Shown piece by piece: positions 22,691 to 34,608 of a stretch of 64,000 nucleotides of DNA; the stretch's first letter is position 1; each line of letters begins with the position of its first letter. The stretch is from Thereva unica. Its lineage: Eukaryota; Arthropoda; Insecta; Diptera; Therevidae. The stretch spans positions 242,565,143 through 242,629,142 of the forward strand of contig OX465281.1 of NCBI GenBank assembly GCA_949987705.1, read 5' to 3'. The position numbers were made by a program, and so were the translations under genes. The notes beneath the pieces were generated by a model that saw only the letters and a program-made list of their open reading frames with translations, was not told the origin of the DNA and made no database searches.

Positions 22691-25440
22691 ATAATAATAA
22701 TAATAATACATAATTTATTTAACATTGTACAAAAGAACATAATTCTTACAACCGTACAAACAAAATATTAATTGGGTGACTGAGATAAAATGAATATAAC
22801 ATACTACAAACTAAAAAACAAATAATATTAACAAAATACAAAAAATAATGTTAAAAAAACAAAACAAAAAAAAAGTGAAAAAACGAAGAAAAATGAAAAG
22901 AAGTTACAAGATGAAGTTACGAGTTTGAAAAATAATACTAACAAAATATAAAAAATAATGTTTTAATAATAAAAAGAAAAAATAAAAAAACAAAAATGGC
23001 AAGAAAAGAAGATCAATGAAAAGAAGATTCAAAAAGTGAGTGACCCTACAAATTGTTATTTGTTAGATGTTCCTTCAAGAGCCTGTTGAATAATCGCCAA
23101 GAGGACGCGCTCCGCACATAAACGGGTAGTTTGTTCCACATCCGAGCAATTTGGAACAAGTAAGAGCGTTCACCATATACTGTTCGTATACGAGGCACCA
23201 AAAGTGTGCTAGATTGTCTGCTTAGTTGCAAGAAGTTAAGTTTTTGAAATAAATATCCAGGGCATCTGCTGTGTATAAGTTTAAAAGTGAATTTTAATCG
23301 GTGATATTTTAGGTAGTTTTCAAACGTCATACCTAGCAGAATGGGAGCATAGGGCGTGATATGATCAAAACGACGCAATTTAAAGACAAAACGAAGGGTA
23401 TCATTGAACGCGACTTTTATTTTTCTTGAACAGCATCAAGTTTTGAAAAAATTAGGCTTCCGTACGTGAAATGGGGCATTACCAGGGCCTTCGCCAGTCG
23501 TATACGTAAAGCAAGAGGCAATAGATTAGAGGATACCCAAAGTTGGCGAAGGCAGGAATACACCTTACGAAGGACACTTCTGGTTTGGTTACAGCAACTG
23601 AATTTACAGTCGAGCTCGACTCCCAGATTTCTTACAGAGTCAACATAGGGTAAAACATTACCATTAATTTTAATTGGGAACAGATTTTCAATGTCAATAG
23701 GAGTTTTGCTGACGACAAGGCAGGACGACTTGGTAGGGTTCAGCAGTAATTTATACTGAACTGACCATTCAGTCACGCGTTTAAGATCACTGTTTAGCTG
23801 AACAGTACAATCCTCGATAAGTTCAAGAGGTTTGCTTAAATAGATCTGCACATCATCAGCTTATAGATGTATGGAATAATGTTTGACTACATTTGGAAGG
23901 CCGTTTATATAAAGGCTGAAAAGCAAGGGGCCCAGGATAGAGCCTTGAGGTACTCCACAATGAAGAAGCGCTGGTTCGGAGAAAGATTCTTGTACCTTAA
24001 CAATTTGAGAGCGCTCCTGGGGATAGCTTTCAAAAAGTTTGACTGCAGTAGGGCCGAGTCCAAAATTTCTGCCTAGTTTTTCAACGAAAAGAAAAGCCAT
24101 CCGGTGGGCATAGGTTGGTACAGCTACCTTCAACTGGAGCAGAGTTACTCTCATAGATGGATGAAAAGTACTCGTTTAATTTATTGGGCTCTACAAACAC
24201 TTGTTGAGAATCGTTCCCATACGTACCCAAGTCACGAATATTGCGCCATAATTTTTTTGGGGGTAAATTAATGTCGAGCTGATTTTTAGCGTAAGATCGT
24301 TTAGCAGATCGTAGAAGAGCAATCGTTTTATTACGGACTTTTTTATACATCTTACGAACAGCTTCACTGCACGTCCTTTTGTATTGATTTTAAAGAAAAT
24401 CGCGTTCAGCCAATGAAGAATGTACTTCAGGAGTTAACCAGGGACAGCGCTTGGGATGAATTTTAATTTTACGTAGTGGGACAAATTGCTCAAAGAGAGC
24501 AGCTATAACTTCATAAAAATTTTCAAGTTTTTCGTCCACAGTATTCGAAGTCAGGACGTTGTCCCACGAAGCCGCAATGCATTCATTACCAAGTAGCTCT
24601 AGATTGATACTCTTAAAGTCTCTAAAAGAAATAGAGCGAAACTGGGGAATGGGAAGGAGCTGCATCTTATAGGAGAGAAAGAGAAGATAATGATCGAAAT
24701 TACTAGGAGGAGTGAGTTGGTTGTGAAAAACCACTTTCGCAATGTCACCTACCAACAAATAATCAAGTTGTGATGGTATGGTAGCATTAAAAAAGGTGGG
24801 CAAGCAATTGACTATTTCTAGGTTGAGGATCTGACAAAGATAAAACAAGTTGTTTAAAGAGGTACTAGGTTTAAGCGCATTAATATTTAAGTCACCACAA
24901 GTAATGATATTGTGATATTTAAAAATAATAGGTGAGAGGTCCATTTTTAATTGAGTGACGTCATCTAAACAGAAGGTGCCACCAGGCGGTCGGTAGATAC
25001 CAACGATAGTGCATTTTTCAAATCCGGAGTCCACCTCAACAGCCAAAGATTGTATATTTTCAATACTTGTTGATGAATAAATAATGGAGCATCTCAAGGA
25101 GATGTGAACATAAATTCCAACTCCGCCTCCCCTACGAGATATCCGCTCATTTCTAAAGAGGCTGTAGTTAGGAATGGACAGAATTCTTGAATTTACATTT
25201 TTAGTAAGCCATGTTTCGCTTACCACAATCACATGTACCTACTTCAGATTTGGAAAAGACATCATAAAAGAATTCAAATTTGTTTCTCAGGCTCCTAGCA
25301 TTCAAATAGCACACGTTAAGGCCTTTGATGCGTGATGTAAAGATGTTTAAAACAGCTCTTACTCGTTCCAATGGAGATATGTTAACCACCATTATATAGC
25401 ACAAAGCGCGAAAACTCCAGCCGAACAAACAACAAAACTT
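22691..25440 (-). mobile_element. CR1-like non-LTR element (copy C)
   Basis: The minus-strand element ends at a (TAA)n tract (22692-22710 on the plus strand). In order from right to left it has: endonuclease start LNARSLRNKF (about 25300), the main endonuclease frame 25232-24390, the linker (24350-24081), the RT second half (24154-23417) and the C-terminal tail (23378-23046). A frameshift separates the first endonuclease piece from the second. The RT fingers and motif A are deleted near 24090-24150. The YADD box carries a TAA stop in place of its Tyr (23861-23863). It is related to the copy at 57201-59691. Confidence 0.85.
24390..25232 (-). pseudogene. CR1-like endonuclease domain
   Basis: An open frame of 280 residues covers most of the EEP endonuclease. 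It shows VSETWL, RRGGGVGIYVH, VGIYRPPGG, CGDLNIN and LDYLLV in the right order. The final SDH block is FDHYLLF, with Phe for Ser. After the endonuclease comes CPWLTPE, the usual linker motif. These enzymes nick target DNA to prime reverse transcription. The initiating part lies in another frame to the right, so the frame is not a complete protein. Confidence 0.75.
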
Positions 25441-25860
25441 TGAAAAGAAGGAACACGAAGGTAACGCACTTTTTGAATTTAAAAATAGAAGAGAAAAAAA
25501 TAAATAAAAACTTAAGCAAAAACATGATAACTAAAAAATAGAACTAAATAAAAGAAAGAGAAAAAAAATTATTAAAAATTAAAAGAGAAAATTTAAAAAT
25601 AAAAAGAGAAAAATTATTAAGAAATTAAATATTTAACTATTGCCGTCCGTAATATTTTCCGCAGCGCCAATTAATGCATCAAGCTCGTTGATGCTGGTAT
25701 ATGATCGTTCCATTCTGAATTCATTTCACGCCTACAATATTAAGTATTGGTCAGCCTTTTGCTTTACATCGTCCACTAACTTAGATGAGAATAAAGGCCC
25801 AACAAGTAACTTGCAATCTTTCAAGTGAGTGAATTGTACATACATAAATCCTATAACTCT
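25441..25860 (-). other. A/T-rich stretch, possible ORF1 tail of copy C
   Basis: An A-rich tract spans 25440-25630. Minus strand about 25720-25636 encodes a short frame with SINELDALIGAAEN ending just before the tract, at the place where the end of ORF1 of the CR1-like element is expected. There is no recognisable ORF1 domain. Confidence 0.3.
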
Positions 25861-25867
25861 AGGCCAC

Positions 25868-26465
25868 GAGTTCCTCCAAGTTTCCCCACACACGGTGAGG
25901 TTTGGTATTGATTAAGGCCATTGCATGGATGGATCACTCGTGGCCTTAACACAGTGCTTCGTTTCGTAAACATTGAATTCCATACGACTCTTGTGGCCCT
26001 AATCGAAAATGAGTTTAATGTCGTTGATCTGGACTTTAGTTCGAGATTCTCAAGACAGGAGCTGGAAGGTCCTTGTCTTGAAACCGTCTGAGTAACACAG
26101 AGAACCGTCATCAGCGAAGCTTTAAAGTCGACTATAGGAGAAGGCGAGCAAAGCATTGTTAAAGATTAGAAATAGCACAGGTGACAGAATTTACCCTTGG
26201 GGTACACTTGTAGATATGGGGTTGGGTTAAGATTTGACGCCATCCAATATTGCCTTGACTGAATGCCCAGAAATAAACTCTCCGTTGATTTCTGTAGAGC
26301 TAAGTCAATCCCAATTGCTTAGAGTACAGCAAAAAGACCTATGCGCTATCAAAAGCATTGCAGGTATCTAGAGATTATCCAGACTCACAGAATCGAGGCA
26401 AACTTTGGATGGGGTGTTCTGCGAGGCCCACTAAAAGTTCTCTAGTGGTAATTTATTTGTTTGAA
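25868..26465 (-). mobile_element. Decayed RT fragment, minus strand
   Basis: Read on the minus strand, scattered frames contain a FISGHSVKAILDGV-like segment, SVPQG-like and LFLIFNNAL-like motifs, and a frame at 26156-25851. The order and spacing fit the RT palm (motif B to C region) of a jockey-superfamily element. It is heavily mutated. A CAGTGCTGGTCCTAG at 26466-26480 resembles the end of the hAT family at 52409. Confidence 0.45.
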
Positions 26466-26544
26466 GCAGTGCTGGTCCTAGATACCTCATATGTAAGCTT
26501 TTGAGAAGTTATTGCTAGTGGCGATACTTAGAAGGACTGTTAGC

Positions 26545-26790
26545 GCCATCCTATGTGAGTATGGGTTGAACAAGTGGCAGTTTCCAAAAGTCTGGAAAAA
26601 TACCGCAGAAGTAGATAATGTGTTGCGGAGGAGGAGTTTGAGCAAGATATGCATTAACTAGTCCAACACCGTAAGCTACCACAAAACCTCTCCACATTAC
26701 TCCGCAAATTAAATAGAAGCGCCCATAAATAAGTTCCAGACTACACCATGAAGACAACTTCGAAGTCCTCAACTAAAATCCATAAACTAA
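26545..26790 (+). mobile_element. RT finger fragment, plus strand
   Basis: The plus strand encodes NKWQFPKVWK, the W-x-FP-x-x-WK motif before RT motif 1. It points the opposite way from the neighbouring RT fragment. Confidence 0.4.
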
Positions 26791-27723
26791 GGCAAATTCT
26801 TTTTTCGTTGAACTCAAGTTTAAACCGGGCGGAATCTCGCAAGTGAATTCCATTTCAACAATTTTTACTCAAAGAAGTCTGCTGCAAGCTCAAAGGATTA
26901 TCGAACCTCCAGCTGGTAAGTGAATTCCATCAATTTTTTTTAAATAGAAAACTCGAGTGTAAGCTAAGCAAAAAAAAAGATGGGAGGGGGGAGGAGGATA
27001 ACTTAAAGGTGGAGGAGTCCGGTGGATTCTTTATTCGGCGAGCTCAAAGGGAAATTCGCATGCAGACTCCCAGCATTTTATGACGTTATCGAGCGGCAGC
27101 TCACAGAGATATAAAATCGAGATGAAAACTTAGTTTTTGATTAAAGCAATTTCGGCGATGAAAAATTTAATATTTTTTATGGCATGCAAGACAGCTTGGT
27201 TAAATTGAGAATAAAAACTCGGGATTTATGGGTATTTAAAGCTCAGAAATGGGTTTAATTGGAAGCGGTGCAAAGGAGACTAACTCAATTAAAAATTTGA
27301 TTTAAAGGTAGAATATTACTTTAAAATTGCGAACTTATATTCTGGAAAAATGGAGAAGTTTTCTGCTGATGAGGCGGAGATATATCATTAGTATTTCTGG
27401 GTAAAGTGCGTGAGGGCCTGTCCACGCTTGAGTTTTGAGGTTGAGATTCGATTTCTTCGATTAAATAATATTGCTTGATACTTGTTTTCTCCGCATGATT
27501 TACGTTCTCAGAATCCTCCAATTTCAAATGTCACGAAACAAACAGATCAGAAATTGGAGAATTCTTAAGAAAACTCGTTATGTCACGAGGCTGTGACTCG
27601 TCAACAACATGCCAGAAAGTTAAAGAAATGAAATGAATTGAAGATAATTTATAGCGAAAATGTTACTTTAGAGAAATATTTTTAAGTTAGTCTCATCTTA
27701 AAATTCATTCCTAATAAGGAGTA
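26791..27723. other. No gene seen
   Basis: AT-rich with scattered stops. A minus frame at 27527-27321 is Gln/Ser-rich without a domain. Confidence 0.45.
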
Positions 27724-28340
27724 GGGTAGACTGGGTACGGTTGTGACAATTTTCATTTGATCGCTCATCATTTAGTAAGTATGCCAGTAAACTGAAGGAA
27801 ATGTGTTTTGTATAGTGAAATGTACATTTCTTTACATATTAATACTAAAATTTATTCCTTAAGTACAATGGATAACTTTTGGCGGCAAATTAAAAAAAAA
27901 TGAATAAATGTCACAACCGACCACACCCCAGGGGCGGTTGTGACAGCGGTTGGGGTCGGTAGTGACAGGTTAAAAATACACCAAAATTATCTAAAATGAC
28001 CGCCATGAAAATACAAATACTCTACGTACAAATTCATCACTGTTATTTAACCATTAACGCTTAACATATTAAGAGGAAATCTACTCATTACTCTATCTGT
28101 ACACATACATCAACAATTATTAAAAGAAATCGAATAAAAATACTTACTTTTGACTGTCAAAAAGTAATGTAGGCCTCTACTAGCGTTTATTCGAGCGATG
28201 GTTAACTCAATACTGTGAAACACCTTCGCATGGGCACGATGCCTCTTTCTCTCTTTGCACCCTCCCCGATATTCCTAATAGTTTCGCTAATATGACGACT
28301 GTCACAACCGTACCCTGGCACAACCGTACCCAGTCTACCC
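27724..28340. mobile_element. MITE with TA target
   Basis: Inverted repeats GGGTAGACTGGGTACGGTTG at both ends, with TA outside each (27722-27723, 28341-28342). The interior contains further copies of GGTTGTGAC in both directions. It is 617 bp with no gene. The TA target suggests Tc1/mariner-type mobilisation. Confidence 0.68.
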
Positions 28341-28342
28341 TA

Positions 28343-28969
28343 CAATTAAAAAGAAGTTTGGACAAGTGAATCGCTGACCAAGACGTTCATTCAACACCTA
28401 CGAGGTATAGTTAATGGAAATGGTACTTTATAATTATAAAGATGCAGAAGAAGGTTTTATTTTTGGTATGTGTAGGGCTTAAGTTCAAATTTGTGTTTTC
28501 GGGGTCCGCGGCGTTTGTTTTCGGGGGGATTTGGCCGCCATCTTGGAAAAGTTGTGCAAATGGTTCTTCCACTATATCTCCGTAACAGTACATCTTACAG
28601 AGAATTTGTAAAAATATTTTTTGTTTAGAATTAAATTATCTACAATTTATTATATAACCTGTTCGGTCGTAAATGTAATAATTACGAAGTTATAAGCCTT
28701 AGAACACAAAAATTAGTCACAATATTTTCTTTTAAATGCTATAACTTTTTTCCCTTTAATTAAAAAAAAAGAATAACACGTTTTTTTACAGGGTTTCATA
28801 ACAAATAATTTTCATTCTTTATTTTGTTAATTTTATTCACTATGAAGGGCTTTAGAACGCCCAGGAAGTATATGAGTAACAGATTTTCTGAATTAATTTT
28901 TTGCGATTTCACCTCCTCCTCTCCCTAGATTATTCTCAATAACAGATAGCAAATAATAATAATGAATGA
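28343..28969. other. No gene seen
   Basis: Only short frames. A GC-richer patch around 28495-28545 includes GGCCGCCATCTTGG, but I can assign no function. Confidence 0.4.
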
Positions 28970-29640
28970 ATACTTTAACTTATAATGCCGATACAGAGTC
29001 GAATGGCTTCTCCAAATCGACCAGACATCAGCTTTGTGCAAGCATGGATAGTGCCATGTTGTACTCGAAATCCGAGCTGAATGTCTAGAATAATCTTGTC
29101 ATTCTCAACCCAACTTCTCAGCGAGCGGTTAATTACCTTACCGGTTAATTATTAATTAATTAAGTAGACTTATTGGATGGAGATTGGCAGGATTTGATCT
29201 ATCTTTTTTTATTTTTAGGGATAGGCAACATCACGACCAGTGTTAAGGAAAATAGGCATTGTTCAGCGCATTGTTGAACAATATGGCATAAATGTGTATC
29301 GCCACCTGAGGCAATAGCTTTAGAACCACATTGGCGATACCGTCGAGCCCTGTCGATTACTTAGTTTTAAACATGTGGAAAATTTGCAGGAACTCGTCCT
29401 TCTTCGCGAAAATAGCGTTGTCAGTTGCATCTAGGATGTTGTCCGCAGGGCAATGAATTCGACTACATGTCTTTTCTCAGATTTCCATAATCTGATCCCA
29501 CCTTGGGGGTCAAAGTAGTTCAACCCCACTCGATTCTCCAAGTCAGGATTCAGTTGTACAGCCGGGCTCACTGTGTAAACTTTTTGGAAGAAGGCTCCCA
29601 CCAAATCTACTCTTTCCCACTCATCTTTCACATGAAAATA
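28970..29640 (-). mobile_element. Jockey/CR1-type RT fragment, minus strand
   Basis: Minus-strand pieces read in order: EWERVDLVGAFFQKVYT with a NPDLENRV segment (29631-29520), a STGLDGI-NVVLKLLP finger motif (near 29340), LFNNALNNAYFP, then a QLGFRVQHGTIHA-like motif (near 29060). These are the linker and RT finger/palm entry of jockey- or CR1-like elements. Several stops and shifts. Confidence 0.6.
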
Positions 29641-29834
29641 ATCGTCATAGTCACGTTAAAGTGTATCTGGATTTAAGCCCGCTTTTGGTAGCAGTCCTTC
29701 ACTGTCTAGGTCCCTAGGCAATCGCAACTTCTCTACCCGGTTATACCGTGATTTTCACCCTTCGGATAGGGTGGCCCAGCCGTCTTCGTTTTCTTATTTA
29801 GGGTGAACCAGCGAGGAGATGATTAAAGACATTG

Positions 29835-30236
29835 TGGAGACTATAGGCAGTTAAATGCAGTTTTCGACAAATACCAGCTACCCAACATTCAGGGGCGGGT
29901 TCGTGTATGGCGAACGACGATAACCGAACGAAAAGAAATTGAAGTCGAAAAATTTTGTCGACAAAAATTTTAGCGTTCGCATATCGAAAGAAAATTGTTC
30001 GTGTCCTAATGCAAAAACTCGATAACCCAAGAGCTTTTGAGTGCCTTTCGTCGGCTTCAGTCGAAAATTTTCAATTTTTTCGACTTACGCGAACCCGAGA
30101 CGAAAAAAATTTTTCGTTTTCGACATACACGAACTGGCCCCAGAATTTTACCAAAAACCTTCACGGCTGCACAATATTCTCGAAAATAGACCTCGTTAGG
30201 GCGTATCATCATACCCCGGATGCCTTAGAGGATATA
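29835..30236 (+). mobile_element. Ty3/gypsy pol fragment interrupted by a MITE
   Basis: Before the MITE the plus strand encodes CGDYRQLNAVFDKYQLPNIQ. After it comes NFTKNLHGCTIFSKIDLVRA followed by YHHTP and PEDI-like residues. These are contiguous RT motifs of gypsy pol, including the first catalytic Asp in SKIDL. Only about 65 codons survive. The right end is cut by a second MITE. Confidence 0.8.
29893..30140. mobile_element. 248-bp MITE inside gypsy pol
   Basis: The inverted repeats share GTTCGTGTATG (about 25 bp with mismatches). They are flanked by CAG at 29890-29892 and 30141-30143. Removing the element and one CAG restores the gypsy reading frame, which fixes the ends. Confidence 0.78.
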
Positions 30237-30438
30237 CAGTCAGCGACTAAATTGAGAGGACACTTGTAAAAAAGTTTTATCAACAAAAATAAGTGTTTTT
30301 TTCCTAAAGTGCTGACATGTTAATGGTTATCTATACTATAACTGTAACGAGTTACTTTTATTTTAGCAAGAAGAGCACGTAGGTACTTTTGTTGATTCAA
30401 CTTTTCTACAAGTGTCCTTTCAATTTAGTCACTGACCG
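30237..30438. mobile_element. 202-bp Tc1/mariner MITE
   Basis: The ends are CAGTCAGCGACTAAATTGA and, read in reverse, CGGTCAGTGACTAAATTGA. Similarity spans about 35 bp and includes AGGACACTTGTA. TA flanks both sides (30235-30236, 30439-30440). It lies at the right end of the gypsy pol fragment. Confidence 0.8.
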
Positions 30439-30858
30439 TAAGTAGCTGAAGTTGATATTTTTGTTTAAAAAAAACCCTTAAATCTTTGACGACTCATAAC
30501 CCTTAAAGTTAAAGGAAGAAAGAACCATCAATTTTACCATCATAGATAGGTGGAGGAGTTCTGCGTTCATTGGTGCCTTACTCATAGAAATAGTTTACAG
30601 GGTTAGAAAAATACAGGGTGATATGTAAAACTCTATCTTTGTACAGTTCTGACCGTATTACTCAAAACCGACAAAGATTTCGAACTAAGTAACTTATATT
30701 CAGTTAAAAATACCTATGCAACGACATGGCTATTGGAGGTGGTAGTCTAGTAGATCTCGCTCCTTTTCTTCCTACTGGGCTATAGCAGATGCGAGAGGAC
30801 TCTACCCCAAACTGTCGGCTATGCCGCCAGTGCTATTCCCTTAGCTGCTGTGGATGAT

Positions 30859-31065
30859 TTAAGTTTTTAGTGTGCGGATCATCCATTTCCTGATTCCATG
30901 TTGGATCCCAGGTACCGCCAGGGTCTCTCGTGTGGCCACGGTGCTTATATTGTTAAAAGAGCCATCAATATCTAGGAAAGCTGGCAGCGTAAACTGTTTG
31001 GGAGTATTGCCACTTTGTGAAGACTGGTGTCTATCGATCTGCCTTTGCAATATGCATGCAGATAT
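30859..31065 (-). mobile_element. RT motif A fragment, minus strand
   Basis: The minus strand encodes FLDIDGSFNNISTVATRETL followed by a WMIRTL segment. It matches the palm motif A block (FLDIEGAFDN...WI...L) of LOA/jockey-type RTs, with the second Asp position changed. About 60 codons. Confidence 0.55.
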
Positions 31066-32483
31066 TTAGACATATGGAACTCTTTATGGAGTACTTCGTC
31101 TTCTTCATCTTTAATCCGTTAGCTGGCGGTCCAAGCGGGGTCCCGCTTTAAAAAATGCGGTCAGTTTCCCGATTATAGTCAATTCGGGCGGCCGACCACT
31201 CTACTCCTTTCACACCCTGGACTAAGGACCACACGACGGCGGAGTTCTTTATGGAGTTACGGAGGTGTATGTCTAGTATTTGCTTTAGGGTATTTAGGAC
31301 AAAATATTACAGCGTCTACCGATCTTCGGGATAAAAATCACTTCGGTAATTAGCCCAACATCCAAGCCCTCTACCAAGGGGAACAGATTCGTGAAATTCC
31401 CTTAGGATAAGGTGGCGCAGCTATACCCTCCCTGTACTAGGTACACCCGTCGTCGGTTTGGTCATCCAGAAGAACGATTTTACGCCCTTCCTGGTATGAC
31501 TATTGATTGCACAAATTGAATCATGTGGAAATTGAATTCAATGGAAATTTTCTGAATTTTTAGTACAACTCTATAGACTACGCCACGGAACGACACTTTC
31601 TGTTTATATCATCACAAAAAGGCAATTAATCGGATTACTGCAATTAATCTTTTCAACCAGCTTAAATCCCATGATTTAATAAATCAATATGTATGTGTAC
31701 AAATCACCACAATCCAGGCCTCCAGTCCCAACTTAACAAATCGGATGTGAAAATCTACCTAGAGACCATGTAACACCGTCAGAGATAAAAGAAAATAAAA
31801 AACTGTTTACGCCGAAAGACGATTAATATTCCAAAATGAATAAATTTGAATATGTTTGAGTATTTTTAATTGTAATTCAGCATTTACGAGTACACATACA
31901 CCGCACAGGTGAGACAAGGGTCCTATCAATTTACCTTGACAAGGGTATTTTGATTCAGACCAAAAAAAAAAAAAAAAACATTCCCAAAGGGAATTTTATT
32001 TTATTGTTCCAGTTTTGTTTTGTGTTGACTATTTCTAAGGAGCACCCCCATTTATTATCCTCGGCGCGTAGTGGCTCGAATCTACATTTAAATATCGCAT
32101 CCATTCCAAAAAAAGGAAAACTACCCCAAGTAAGTCCTGAGCCCTTTTTGTTTTCTAGAAAAATTCTTGCGACAACAGAAAAGCACTTGCCAAGAATTCA
32201 GTTCTTTTGTTGGAACCGCTTCAGGCTATGTCACGTAAAGCTGCTTTCATGGTTTTTTGCATTGTCTTTTTCCGGCAAGAGCTTTTGTTTCATTGTTTCT
32301 GCTTACCCCACCCACACACACATATATAATTCTGGGGTACGGGGGTGGCTAAGGCTTGAATGACTCTGAGAATTATACAGGGCTTAACTGAATTGCGTGA
32401 GGTTAAGGTATATTGACTTTCTTGCTTTCTTGTTTTGAGATGCCGACTCCATTGAGAGATGTTTGTCTTCTTCATGCGCCCTC
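31066..32483. other. No gene seen
   Basis: Contains a short duplicated motif, CTTTATGGAGT (31081, 31250), and a poly-A run at 31962-31978. A plus-strand frame at 31950-32363 starts in that A run and has no domain; I do not call it a gene. Confidence 0.4.
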
Positions 32484-33200
32484 TCAAACTTGAGTGAAGG
32501 ACTTGCCTTGGCATTCTCGCCTTTGTCTCCTACTATTATAAAAATACCTAAGGAAAATACCTTGCCTAAGCCCTTTTAGTATGCTCAATTGTTTGCCCCC
32601 GTAGTATTTTGATAAATATTTCAATTTGTCATTATTAATTAATTGAGTAATACCACTACAAAGACCCACCAGCTATTCCTGCACAATCGTCCCTTGTTGT
32701 CCCTTTTCATTCTCAAAAATGATATCCCAGCGTCCTCCATTTACCACCGGCTGTGCTAAGAGCTTATATGCTGGAAAAATTGTCCAAAGCTTGCTAATAA
32801 TCAATAACGTATCCTGAATGGAGCCGCTGTCCATAGAAATTATTCTATACAAAGGGCCGAACAGCATTTATACGTTTCTCAGGACGAAAAGGTCCCTTGA
32901 CGTCTTTGTCCGCCACATAGAATGGCACACACAACAATCTTTTAGCCAAATCGTGCCTCCGTCAATCAAGAGGTCCAGAATGGCGATCCTTTGTTGAATG
33001 AAACTTTTGTTGACGGGGAAAAATGAGGAGAGCCCGATGCCCGATGGAGATTGTATTCTTTCCTGGGCCCCCAAATCGAGACTGTCTTGATAGGCGCCTC
33101 AGGTCCTTAATGTTGATGATGTCTAGGTGCAAAAAAATGGTGTTATCAAAGCGTTTATTATTATTATACCACGTTGAACCTCCAAATAGTAACAAAAATA
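32484..33200 (-). pseudogene. Unidentified coding-like stretch with in-frame stops
   Basis: From 33074 to 32484 one minus-strand frame stays open for about 195 codons except for two stops, TAA at 32868-32870 and TAG at 32673-32675. A second frame (33195-32962) leads into it with LHLDIINIKDLRRL. The translation has ordinary protein composition: GGTIWLKDCCVCHSMWRTK, SIQDTLLIISKLW, QPVVNGGRWDIIFENEKG and QLINNDKLKYLSKYYGGKQL. It looks like a decayed gene or an unfamiliar transposon protein rather than a random frame. I do not recognise the family and propose no function. Confidence 0.35.
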
Positions 33201-34010
33201 AAATATTTAGGTATTTTTAAAAAAGAAACAACCATCTGCCAATCAATTCCTTTATTTGTAGAACTCCTCGCTTCGTGTATACTATTTTCCCAGGAATCTT
33301 AGCAATTTCAAGCGAAAAAAAGGGTACTGAATACCGAACATCCCTTTTCGTGGAAGTTGATTCTCTTCTTATCTTTTATTAAATTGGAAAGAAACCCAAT
33401 AAAGCTGAAATGATGACAATAATGACAACTTTGGGACACACAAATTTCGGTGTGGGTGAGACTCTGTATAGCCTTATTCCGTTTTATTGTAGTAAATCTG
33501 TCCAAGGTCACCACTTGCTTGTCACCACTATTAGTATCGAGGAAGCAGACACGAGCCAATCGATAGATATTATAGTTTATAACCGAAGTATGAGAGAGGA
33601 GGAGACGGGAAATGGCGAATTTCTTGGGTTATCTGTTCAGATCTTATTTTATATTTCTTTAACAATATACATAAGTGATATAAAGAAGTTTGGCCTATAA
33701 ATGTATTATTCAGTAGCTATGGAATATGGGTTTTGTGGTATAAAGTTGTAGAAATGAATAAAGTAGCATCTTGGAAAAGGGATACTAAGTCTACTTTTGA
33801 AAGCAGTTGACTATTTATTTTTATTATTGAAGTTCAAGTAGCCAATTTTAATCGAAACTTGGAAAACTATTGCCAATTTCCTAAATGATATCTAGTAATT
33901 CAGTAATATAGCTACTTATAAGGTTAATGGAGACAAAAATCAAAACTTATCAGGTCGAAACTAATGCACCCGCCCCATCAAGAGTTGGAACCCGGATTAA
34001 ATTCCCCTAT
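33201..34010. other. No gene seen
   Basis: AT-rich; a plus-strand frame at 33410-33700 has no domain. Probably intergenic. Confidence 0.4.
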
Positions 34011-34382
34011 TGCCGCGTACACACCGGCCCAACGAAGGCCAACAACGACATTCGACGTTGGCTACCGAACGTTCGTTCGCGTTCGGAGATACGTCCATAA
34101 GCATTTGTTGGTTTAGCAAACGTTCGTTGGGACGGGTATTCGGGTTACGTCAAATTCTTAAAATTTCGGCCTTCGAGCCTGTCAATCGTTGGTTAAACTT
34201 CGATGCCCGTCCACACCACATTCGCTCAAATGGCTTGTTTCCTTTGATGTTACCGCCACGCTACGGGTTGCAAGCGAACGCCAACGAATCTTCGTTGGCT
34301 TTTGCTAAACCGTCCACACAGAACCAACGAACGTCAGCGAATCCCATTCGTTGGCCTTCGTTGGCCCGGTGTGTACGCGGCA
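34011..34382. mobile_element. 372-bp MITE, GC-rich ends
   Basis: Inverted repeats start TGCCGCGTACACACCGG and extend about 35 bp, including CCAACGAAGGCCAA. GTTCGTTGG-like motifs recur inside. Possible TAT/TAA 3-bp flanks are not exact. The style resembles the Harbinger-type element at 9767. Confidence 0.65.
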
Positions 34383-34608
34383 TAAAACATTCCACACAAG
34401 ACACAGCGAATTTCAACTACACATTCCACCCCTAGTTAAAAAACTGCCCCAGAGCGAAAGTTCATTTAAAGCACAAACCAACCACAGAGAAGCTCAACCA
34501 AACTCCCTAGAGTGAAAGCTCTTCCAAGACACAGCGAACTTCCAAAAGCACACCGCAGAAACTTCACTACAGAACAAATTCCAATAGCTCTCCACAGAGG
34601 CTGCAGTC

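Noticed and set aside
31950..32363. 137-codon plus-strand frame
   Set aside because: Starts inside a poly-A run and shows no domain.
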